The notes beneath the pieces were generated by a model that saw nothing but the letters and a program-made list of their open reading frames with translations, was not told the DNA's origin and ran no database searches. Shown piece by piece: positions 14,912 through 20,222 of a stretch of 20,222 nucleotides of DNA. The number at the start of each line of letters is the position of its first letter. Positions within the stretch are counted from its first letter, which is position 1. A program made the translations under genes and the position numbers. The DNA comes from Lachnospiraceae bacterium (GTDB lineage Bacteria; Bacillota; Clostridia; Lachnospirales; Lachnospiraceae): the NCBI GenBank assembly GCA_900770225.1, contig CAAGJU010000286.1, positions 1 to 20,222 of the forward strand, given 5' to 3'.

Positions 14912-14952
14912 AGACGGGTGGGAAACCGTAAACCGGTTTTCCACCCGTCTTT
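14912..14952 (+). terminator. Terminator after the carbamate kinase gene
   Basis: A 16-bp stem (14912-14927 with 14935-14950, one G.T pair) starts with AGACGGGTGG and is followed by a short TTT. It separates this gene from palindromic element copy 2. Confidence 0.8.
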
Positions 14953-14964
14953 GCATTCTGATAA

Positions 14965-15112
14965 CTCCAGAGTACAGATGCCTCCACCCGCAACACGCTC
15001 TCGCTCGTCCTCGACGCAGCGGTGGTAAGCTCATCCATCGGCTTCGCCTCGGATTCGCCAACCACCGGCGTCTGCGGATGGTTGCGGGTTGGAAACATCT
15101 GTACTTCTGGAG
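14965..15112 (+). repeat. Palindromic element A, copy 2 (148 bp)
   Basis: Terminal inverted repeats of about 30 bp (CTCCAG.AGTACAGATG..CCGCAAC at 14965-14994, complement at 15081-15112) frame the shared core. Its inner stem pairs GACGC-AG-CGGTGGT (from 15012) with ACCACCGGCGTC (15061-15072). The short cassette between the core arms is CTCATCCATCGGCTTCGC plus a few bases, the same as in copy 3. The two C.A mismatches in the arms become G.U pairs if the minus strand, that of the neighbouring GH13 gene, is transcribed. Open frames across it are not genes. Confidence 0.85.
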
Positions 15113-15156
15113 ATCCTGCGAAATAATACCGCGTGCAGACCTGTATAAAATCTGTC

Positions 15157-16848
15157 TCAGCGTACTTGCACGACGGCGAACTGCCAGCCGAGCAGGGTCG
15201 CGGTGTTGCCGTAGATGTGCAGGGGCGCACCGTTGGTGAGGATGACCTCGTAGTGCTTGTCTTCGTCGGGCAGCTCGATATTCTGACATTCCGGCTGGAA
15301 ATTGGCCATGATCAGAAGTGTGCAGATGCCGTTCCAGCGGAAATAGGAGATGATATTGGACTGGCCTTCGTTATAGGCCAGGAATTCTCCGTTGGTCAGG
15401 ACATCCCAGTATTCCTCGTTGCCGCGCAGCCGGATAAGCTTTTTGTAGAAATTCAGCACGGAATCCGGATCCTGCAGTTCGTCTTCCACGTTGTTTTCCG
15501 GTGAGGCATAGAGTGGCGTCCAGGGTGTTCCGGTTGTAAAACCGCAGTCCGGCGCCTCGGTCCAGCGCATGGGAACGCGGACGTTATCACGGGAGAACGG
15601 AGCAACCGCTTTCAGTGCTTCATCTTCCGACAGCCCGGCCGTCAGTGCTGTTCTGTACTCATTGAGCGTCTCTACATCATTAACCTGAGCGATCGAAGGA
15701 ATGGAGATGTTCTCCATGCCGATCTCCTGTCCCTGATAGATGAAGGGAATGCCGCGAAGAAGGAAGTAGGTCCCGGCGAGTGCCTTTTTGGCTGCTTTGC
15801 TTCTTGCGCCCCAGAAATCCTGACGGATATAGTGGCTTACGCCGCGCGGTTCATCATGATTTTCGATGATATTGGAGAAAAATCCCTTTTCTCCGATAGC
15901 CTTCTGCGAGTTAAATACGCTTTCGCGGTATTCATCCGCTGTGAGAAAAGGCTTTGCATGATACCAGCCGTCGGGGGATTTTCCACAGAGCTCCGTGGAA
16001 AAATCAAAGATGGAGCTGAAGCATCCGCCGTCCGTGCCGATCAGTGCCGGCAGATCCTCCGGTTTGTAATTGAAGAGCTCACTTACCGTGAACGTATCGT
16101 GCCTGTCGAAGACTTCGCGTTTCATTTCCCGGAAAAATTCGAGGATGCCCGTCTGTTCTGCCAGCATCTGCTGAACAGAGGCAAGGCCATCATCTCTGTC
16201 TGCCGGATAATCGTGAAACGGAAGCACCTTTTTGATGTTGATGATGGCGTCCATGCGGAAACCGGACACGCCTTTGTCCAGCCACCAGTTCATCATTTTG
16301 TAGATTTCCGCGCGCAGTTCCGGATTTTCCCAGTTAAGATCGGGCTGTTTCTTGTGGAACAGGTGCAGGTAAACCTTATCCGGATGTCCGGGCAGTGGTT
16401 CCCAGACAGGACCGCCGAAGTATGAGCGAAGGTTGGACGGCAGGCGGTCGCCTTCCCGATCCATGATGTAAAAGTATTTTCCGTATGGACCGTCGGGATC
16501 TTCGCAGGCTTTCCGGAACCAGGGGTGCTCATCGGAGCAGTGGTTGAGGACCATGTCGATCACAATGTGAATACTGCGCTTTGACGCCTCAGAGATGAGT
16601 TCGTCAAAATCTTCCATGGTACCGAAACGCGGGTCAATGCCGTAATAATCGGATATGTCATATCCTTCGTCCGCGAGAGGAGAAGGATAGAACGGCGAAA
16701 TCCAGAGAATGCCGATGCCGAGATCCTTCAGATAGTCGAGCTTCGAGGTGATGCCGCGGATATCGCCGATCCCGTCTCCGTTCGAATCCATGAAACTCTT
16801 CGGCCAGATCTGGTAAGCCGTTTCATTTTTCCACCAGTCGTTTGTCAT
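15157..16848 (-). CDS. GH13 alpha-glucosidase (oligo-glucosidase type)
   Basis: A 563-aa intracellular glycoside hydrolase that releases glucose from the non-reducing end of short alpha-glucans; there is no signal peptide. It has the (beta/alpha)8 barrel with the calcium-like DSNGDGIGDIRG (21-32), DMVLNH (98-103), nucleophile Asp200 in GFRMDA, acid/base Glu257 in TVSE and stabilising Asp332 in ENHDEP. The residue after the nucleophile is Ala. Alpha-1,6 enzymes usually have Val there, so a preference for alpha-1,4 links such as maltose is possible (inference). The start at 16848 follows AGGAGA on the minus strand; an in-frame start 10 codons upstream has no such site. It has its own promoter and no transporter gene nearby. 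Confidence 0.92.
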   Translation of the reverse strand: MTNDWWKNETAYQIWPKSFMDSNGDGIGDIRGITSKLDYLKDLGIGILWISPFYPSPLADEGYDISDYYGIDPRFGTMEDFDELISEASKRSIHIVIDMVLNHCSDEHPWFRKACEDPDGPYGKYFYIMDREGDRLPSNLRSYFGGPVWEPLPGHPDKVYLHLFHKKQPDLNWENPELRAEIYKMMNWWLDKGVSGFRMDAIINIKKVLPFHDYPADRDDGLASVQQMLAEQTGILEFFREMKREVFDRHDTFTVSELFNYKPEDLPALIGTDGGCFSSIFDFSTELCGKSPDGWYHAKPFLTADEYRESVFNSQKAIGEKGFFSNIIENHDEPRGVSHYIRQDFWGARSKAAKKALAGTYFLLRGIPFIYQGQEIGMENISIPSIAQVNDVETLNEYRTALTAGLSEDEALKAVAPFSRDNVRVPMRWTEAPDCGFTTGTPWTPLYASPENNVEDELQDPDSVLNFYKKLIRLRGNEEYWDVLTNGEFLAYNEGQSNIISYFRWNGICTLLIMANFQPECQNIELPDEDKHYEVILTNGAPLHIYGNTATLLGWQFAVVQVR

Positions 16849-16876
16849 ATAATTCTCCTGAAAAAAAACTGACACC

Positions 16877-16906
16877 ATTATATCACTGACCGGTTTTTAA
16901 TGACAA
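16877..16906 (-). promoter_or_regulatory. Promoter of the GH13 gene
   Basis: On the minus strand TTGTCA (16906-16901), an 18-bp spacer and TATAAT (16882-16877), with an extended -10 TG. It lies about 30 nt before the GH13 start codon, so the leader is very short. Confidence 0.85.
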
Positions 16907-16932
16907 CACTTTCAGATCTGCGTGTCCGGCCT

Positions 16933-16961
16933 TTGTAAAACGGGCCTCTACGCTATATAAT
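16933..16961 (+). promoter_or_regulatory. Promoter reading into element copy 3 and the 17308 gene
   Basis: TTGTAA (16933-16938), a 17-bp spacer and TATAAT (16956-16961). It diverges from the GH13 promoter with about 25 bp between their -35 boxes. The resulting leader, about 340 nt, would contain all of palindromic element copy 3. Confidence 0.75.
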
Positions 16962-17005
16962 GGGACGGGTAGAACTGCAACGCTCATGGATTTTCCGGCA
17001 TACAG

Positions 17006-17202
17006 GTTACAGTTCACTTGTTGCCAGCCACTGTCACACAGGGAGACTTCCAGCCTCGACGCGCTCTCGCTTGTCCTCGGCGTAGCGGTGGTAAGCTCAT
17101 CCATCGGCTTTGCCTCGGATTCGCCAACCACCGACGCCTGCGGAGGTCTCGGCTTGGGAGTCTCCCTGTGTTCCGTGGCTCTGGCAGTGTCTGAACTTTA
17201 AC
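17006..17202 (+). repeat. Palindromic element A, copy 3 (about 197 bp, different arms)
   Basis: The core is the same as in copy 2 (GTGGTAAGCTCATCCATCGG and CGCCAACCACCG). The outer arms are a different sequence: CACAGGGAGACTTCCA (17036-17051) pairs with TGGGAGTCTCCCTGTG (17155-17170). The stem extends outward imperfectly through TGCCAG..CCAC and GTTACAGTTCA to about 17202. The inner stem is GGCGT-AG-CGGTGGT with ACCACCGACGCC, which differs from copy 2 at two paired positions, both compensated. Confidence 0.85.
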
Positions 17203-17273
17203 GCATACAAATGCCTGCATTAACCGGAAGGTGTATCATGTACTGCACGACTGTAAAATTGTACAGCGACAGG

Positions 17274-17293
17274 TGCCGCAAAGTGAGGCGGCA
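17274..17293 (+). promoter_or_regulatory. Hairpin before the ribosome site of the 17308 gene
   Basis: TGCCGC (17274-17279) pairs with GCGGCA (17288-17293) around an 8-nt loop, ending 4 nt before the GGAG of the next gene. It could hinder ribosome loading. Confidence 0.35.
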
Positions 17294-17307
17294 GAATGGA
17301 GTAATGT

Positions 17308-17559
17308 ATGAAATATGACAGCAAAATCGTCAGCTGCTTCCTTGCACATCAGGACCAGCTCTTTCCGGAACCGGTGGCAGATACAGAGGAAGAAGCGTTG
17401 TTTTTTCTCGAGGATGTGGATGCCGTGGTTGCACATTCTGCGAAGGATGTGAAGAAATATTTTGAGGAGGAGGGCGTCGATCTCGAGGGAGAGGATCCGC
17501 TGGATCAGGCGGAGGTATTCGATGTCGGCGATGGACGTTACCTCATCGTGGAGGCGTAA
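17308..17559 (+). CDS. Small acidic protein of unknown function
   Basis: An 83-aa soluble, acidic protein (MKYDSKIVSCFLAHQDQL..) with no membrane segment or signal peptide. ATG 17308 has GGAG (17298-17301) 6 nt before it. The pattern DTEEEALFFLEDVDAVVAHSAKDVKKYFEEEGVDLEG suggests a compact alpha/beta fold, ending in GDGRYLIVEA. I do not recognise a family. It is preceded by a good promoter and a long structured leader, and followed 2 nt after its stop by a 20-bp tandem repeat. Base composition and codon use are like its neighbours, so I take it as a real gene. Confidence 0.7.
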   Translation: MKYDSKIVSCFLAHQDQLFPEPVADTEEEALFFLEDVDAVVAHSAKDVKKYFEEEGVDLEGEDPLDQAEVFDVGDGRYLIVEA

Positions 17560-17560
17560 C

Positions 17561-17690
17561 CGGATATCGTCGAAGCGTTCGGATACGGAAGAGTGCGGCC
17601 GGATATGGAAGCGCCCGTTCGGACACGGAACCATGCGGTCGGACATGGAAGCGCTCATCCGGACATGGAAGCATGCGGCTGGAGACGGAT
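17561..17690 (+). repeat. 20-bp tandem repeat, six units and a remnant
   Basis: Units of the form CGGACATGGAAGCATGCGGT start at 17561 (19 bp), 17580, 17600, 17620, 17640 and 17660, with a remnant at 17680. Alternate units resemble each other more (GTGCGG or ATGCGG versus GCCCG or GCTCA), hinting at growth by 40-bp doubling. It begins 2 nt after the stop of the 17308 gene. Confidence 0.88.
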
Positions 17691-17734
17691 GTGTTTTTTT
17701 GAACATCATGAAAAATGGAGGCGTGATCAGGGGT

Positions 17735-18358
17735 ATGCAGAGAGACAGAGAAAATAAAGCATGGATGACCGGTCTCCTGATCGCAGCCAACGTCATTGTT
17801 TTTCTCCTGTGCACGCTGGCAGGCGGCAGCGAGGACACCGGCGTTCTGCTGCGGATGGGTGCTGTCACGGGACAGCTGGTGAGCGGAGGCCAGTGGTGGC
17901 GGATGTTTACAGCCATGTTTCTGCACATCGGCTTTCTGCATCTTCTGTCAAACATGTTCAGCCTTTTTGTGATCGGAAGCTATATGGAGAAGCACTTCGG
18001 GCATGTACGCTTCCTAATTCTTTACCTGTGCGGCGGATTTCTCGGTTACCTGTTTGTCTGGATCTGTGATATTCTGACGGAGGACAGTTCTCTGACAGCA
18101 GGTGCCTCGGGGGCCATTTTTGCCCTGCTGGGAGGCCTGGCGGCCGCAACGCTTTTCAGGAGAGAATGCGTGCGCGATGTATCGGCACCGCAGACGATTC
18201 TGATCGTTCTTCTGATGCTTTTCTCCGGTTATTCCGACGGAAACATCAGCTTCACCGGGCATCTGGGCGGCCTGATCGGAGGCTTTATCATAATGATTTT
18301 CATTCTTCCCACGATGGGGCGGAAGTCAGAGACGCCATGTTCGACGCGGACAAGATAG
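17735..18358 (+). CDS. Rhomboid family intramembrane serine protease
   Basis: A 207-aa membrane protease that cuts substrate helices within the lipid bilayer. The catalytic Ser125 lies in GASG (123-126), the partner His176 in FTGHLGG, and the oxyanion-side asparagine Asn73 in HLLSNMF. About six helices are seen, near residues 11-28, 57-80, 92-112, 122-141, 153-164 and 171-191. The start is uncertain: ATG 17735 follows GGAGG (17717-17721) at a long spacing, GTG 17723 is too close to it, and ATG 17708 lacks a ribosome site. The last 16 or so residues are coded by the first unit of a 61-bp direct repeat, and the stop lies within it, so the original tail may have been replaced. Confidence 0.9.
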   Translation: MQRDRENKAWMTGLLIAANVIVFLLCTLAGGSEDTGVLLRMGAVTGQLVSGGQWWRMFTAMFLHIGFLHLLSNMFSLFVIGSYMEKHFGHVRFLILYLCGGFLGYLFVWICDILTEDSSLTAGASGAIFALLGGLAAATLFRRECVRDVSAPQTILIVLLMLFSGYSDGNISFTGHLGGLIGGFIIMIFILPTMGRKSETPCSTRTR

Positions 18359-18447
18359 TTTCGATTTTTCCACGATGGGGCGGAAGCCAGGGACGCCATG
18401 TTCGACGTGGATAAGATAGTTTCGTTCCTGCCACAATGGAGTTGAAG
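18309..18447 (+). repeat. 61-bp direct repeat overlapping the rhomboid 3' end
   Basis: Unit 1 (18309-18369) and unit 2 (18370-18430) both begin CCACGATGGGGCGGAAG and differ at about ten bases; a third partial unit starts CCACAATGG at 18431. Unit 1 codes the C-terminus and stop codon of the rhomboid gene. The rest of the gap to 18563 shows no gene or clear promoter. Confidence 0.9.
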
Positions 18448-18563
18448 AGAACGGTGAATGACAGCGGGATGCGGGATCCGGAAGCGGCTTCATGATACAG
18501 GAACATAACGGCATAGAAAAACGGCATAGGAAATAAAAGCCTGAACGGGCTTCAGAGAGGCAA

Positions 18564-19745
18564 ATGCAAAACATGCGAGCTACGAATGTCATACCTCACG
18601 GATACGAATGGCTGTATCTGGAGATCAATATCTTCTGCGTAGTCCTTTTGATGATTCTGACTTTTGTCGGCAATGAGCAGAAGGGAATCCGGTGGCACCG
18701 CATTCTGACCTGGTGCTGCGCAGCCATCTCCGGGTGCTTCATAACCGATGCGCTGTGGGTGATGATGCTGGATGGCTTACTGCCAATGCATCTCCACGTC
18801 TTTCTGTTTCTGAAGGGAGCCTATTTTTTCTGTGTGTGTCTGATGGGGTATTTCTGGTATCTCTATTCCGAAAATGTGGTGAATCACCGCTTTGAGAAAC
18901 ATCCTGAGCGCATGAAATACTGCGCGGTTCTGTGCGGGATCGGGGGAATTCTTCTGATCATCAACTGTTTCCGGCCGGTGCTGTTTGGTATGAGCCGCGA
19001 TGGTGTGTATACGCGCGGCCCGCTCTTTATTCTTCAGTATATCCTTGCCTACATCTATGTATTTGTTGCAGCGGCGGATGCGTTCCGGGCAGCATGGAAG
19101 GATGAAAATATTGCGGAAAGGGGCACATATCTGCTGCACGCTTCTTTTCCGCTGGCGCCGGCTGTGTCCGGTATTATCCAGTATTACCTGCCTAGCATTC
19201 CGATTCTCTGCTGCTGTATCACGATTGTTCTGCTGCTGATCCATCTGAAGGCGATGTCATCTCTGGTCTCCCTGGATCCGCTCACGCAGCTGAACAACCG
19301 GAGACGGCTTCTGCTTCAGCTGCCGGAGATGATTCGCAATCCCATGCCGGATACGGATCTCTGGATTTTAATGATGGATCTGGACGGATTCAAGCAGATC
19401 AATGATACCTATGGTCATCTGAAGGGTGACCAGGCACTCTGTCAGACGGCAGCAGCGTTGAAAAAAGTCTCCGATCATCTGAAAAAGAGAGCGGTCATCG
19501 CACGTTACGGCGGTGATGAATTTATCATGATCGCCCGCCTGACAGAACAGGAAAATATCATCGATCTGATGATACAGATTCAGAATGCGGTGGCTGATAC
19601 GGCTGAAGATCATCCCGATGCCATCAGACTTGAGATTTCCATAGGCTGTGCCCACTGGGAAGAAGGCATGAGCATTCAGGAACTGATCAACGAAGCTGAC
19701 AGGAATCTGTACCGCGAAAAAAGGAAGAAACATGCTGCAAGGTAA
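18564..19745 (+). CDS. Membrane-bound diguanylate cyclase (GGDEF)
   Basis: A 393-aa protein expected to make cyclic di-GMP from two GTP. The N-terminal part has about seven or eight hydrophobic segments (near 18-36, 48-68, 78-100, 119-141, 153-172, 190-208, 212-228) and probably senses a signal in or outside the membrane; I do not recognise a named sensor family. The GGDEF domain runs from DPLTQLNNRR (238-247) to the end, with substrate-binding DLDGFKQIND and the active-site RYGGDEF (314-320) intact. The product-inhibition RxxD site expected five residues before GGDEF is absent. The start ATG 18564 is close to AGAGAGG (18554-18560); ATG 18573 is an alternative. No EAL or PilZ gene is nearby. 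Confidence 0.9.
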   Translation: MQNMRATNVIPHGYEWLYLEINIFCVVLLMILTFVGNEQKGIRWHRILTWCCAAISGCFITDALWVMMLDGLLPMHLHVFLFLKGAYFFCVCLMGYFWYLYSENVVNHRFEKHPERMKYCAVLCGIGGILLIINCFRPVLFGMSRDGVYTRGPLFILQYILAYIYVFVAAADAFRAAWKDENIAERGTYLLHASFPLAPAVSGIIQYYLPSIPILCCCITIVLLLIHLKAMSSLVSLDPLTQLNNRRRLLLQLPEMIRNPMPDTDLWILMMDLDGFKQINDTYGHLKGDQALCQTAAALKKVSDHLKKRAVIARYGGDEFIMIARLTEQENIIDLMIQIQNAVADTAEDHPDAIRLEISIGCAHWEEGMSIQELINEADRNLYREKRKKHAAR

Positions 19746-19998
19746 TAGACTCAGGTAAAAGCCAGAACTAAAAGCCTGAGGTAAAAGCTTCAGGATCACG
19801 CGTATGTGGAGAGACATGTGCGGCAATGAGGCAGAAACCTCTGCAGAAACATTCATACTGTATATTTTCCCTGCGAGTTGTATGGTTTTTACAAAAAAAT
19901 AATGAAAATCTGTGCAAAGACACAATTTGAACACAAAGTCCTGATAATATCTTTTTCAGATAGTTGATCTAACCACTCACTATCTCCCCCTCATTATA
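19746..19998 (+). other. Gap after the GGDEF gene
   Basis: I see no gene. Short GTAAAAGC repeats occur at 19755-19790. An extended -10-like TGATAATAT (19942-19950) stands about 50 nt before the terminator at 19999 but has no good -35 box. The region may be a long 3' UTR or hold a small RNA. Confidence 0.4.
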
Positions 19999-20029
19999 GA
20001 AGCGCCGGCCCTGCAGCCGGCGCTTCTTT
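19999..20029 (+). terminator. Rho-independent terminator
   Basis: GAAGCGCCGGC (19999-20009) pairs perfectly with GCCGGCGCTTC (20016-20026), followed by TTT. It lies 250 nt after the GGDEF gene. Confidence 0.85.
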
Positions 20030-20032
20030 ACT

Positions 20033-20222
20033 GTATTAAGCCGTCGACGCGCAGGCAGTTTTTGGGCATGCGAAGCATGCACAGAAAACTGTATGCGTGA
20101 TCGACGCAAACATGTATGAGCATGGAGCTTTGCGAAGCAAAGCGAGAATGCGAATATGCGCGAACAGTGAGCCGCATCCGTACACGCGAAGCGTGATACG
20201 GTGAGGCGAACGCCGCGTCAGC
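20033..20222 (+). repeat. Cluster of GAA-loop hairpins at the window end
   Basis: It starts with the 23-bp repeat shared with 3061-3083. Four capped hairpins are then seen or partly seen: CAGTTTT/AAAACTG enclosing GCATGC-GAA-GCATGC (about 20056-20090), GCTTTGC-GAA-GCAAAGC (20127-20143), and CCGTACACGC-GAA-GCGTGATACGG (20178-20201). The last is flanked by CAGTGAGCC and GGCGAACGCCGCG, which also flank the ACACAC-GAA-GTGTGT hairpin of element copy 1 (8321-8369). The cluster runs off the window edge. Confidence 0.75.

Noticed and set aside
14439..15230. 263-aa minus-strand open frame across element copy 2 and the carbamate kinase gene
   Set aside because: It is antisense to a clear gene and its middle part is the repeat read as protein. 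Similar peptides (VVGESEAKPMDELTTA) appear at each copy because the repeat is open in that frame.
14849..15289. 146-aa minus frame with LPPLRRGRARACCGW, also seen at 8353-8565 and 17014-17220
   Set aside because: The shared peptide is another frame of element A, not a protein family.
17462..17734. N-terminal extension of the rhomboid protein
   Set aside because: The upstream part overlaps the 17308 gene and the tandem repeat, and gives a basic peptide without family likeness.

Overview
The window looks like a chromosomal segment of a Gram-positive anaerobe of the Clostridia, most likely a Lachnospiraceae-type gut bacterium. The signs are moderate to slightly high GC, strong AGGAGG ribosome sites, some TTG starts, lipoproteins with Ser/Ala-rich linkers after a GMAGC lipobox, a homodimeric (alpha2) glycyl-tRNA synthetase, and intergenic palindromic repeats. 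This assignment is inference from gene content; no rRNA or other taxonomic marker is present.

Layout. 1-1130: a hairpin repeat, then a sigma-70-like protein (176-1000) that has lost its promoter-recognition parts, then a terminator. 1279-2864: cysteine synthase cysK with a near-consensus promoter, followed by an Rrf2/IscR-type repressor and a terminator. 2876-3388: hairpin repeats and two minus-strand glycine tRNAs (UCC then GCC) with their own promoter and terminator. 3509-5433: a DUF4203-like membrane protein, a 20-bp tandem repeat and alanine racemase alr. 5454-8150: a polar amino-acid ABC importer (lipoprotein, permease, ATPase), with a 39-bp tandem repeat between permease and ATPase. 8176-12326: a promoter, a 224-bp palindromic element in the purB leader, then purB, purA and a Ser-rich lipoprotein. 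12459-14950: glycyl-tRNA synthetase, a carbamate-kinase-family gene and a terminator. 14965-16906: a second palindromic element and a minus-strand GH13 alpha-glucosidase. 16933-18447: a promoter, a third palindromic element, a small acidic protein, a 20-bp tandem repeat, a rhomboid protease and a 61-bp repeat that enters the rhomboid reading frame. 18564-20222: a membrane GGDEF protein, a terminator and another hairpin-repeat cluster.

Most genes are housekeeping. PurB and PurA act in AMP synthesis (PurB also in the IMP branch). CysK makes cysteine and is probably controlled by the adjacent Rrf2 protein. Alr supplies D-alanine for the cell wall. GlyRS charges the two glycine tRNAs found elsewhere in the window. 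I see no phage, CRISPR, toxin-antitoxin or defence system.

Two things look most novel. One is the RNAP-binding-like sigma remnant. The other is a set of modular palindromic elements whose stem sequences differ between copies while base pairing is kept, including two compensatory base-pair changes. They lie in the probable leaders of purB and of the small 17308 gene, and in the 3' region of the GH13 gene.
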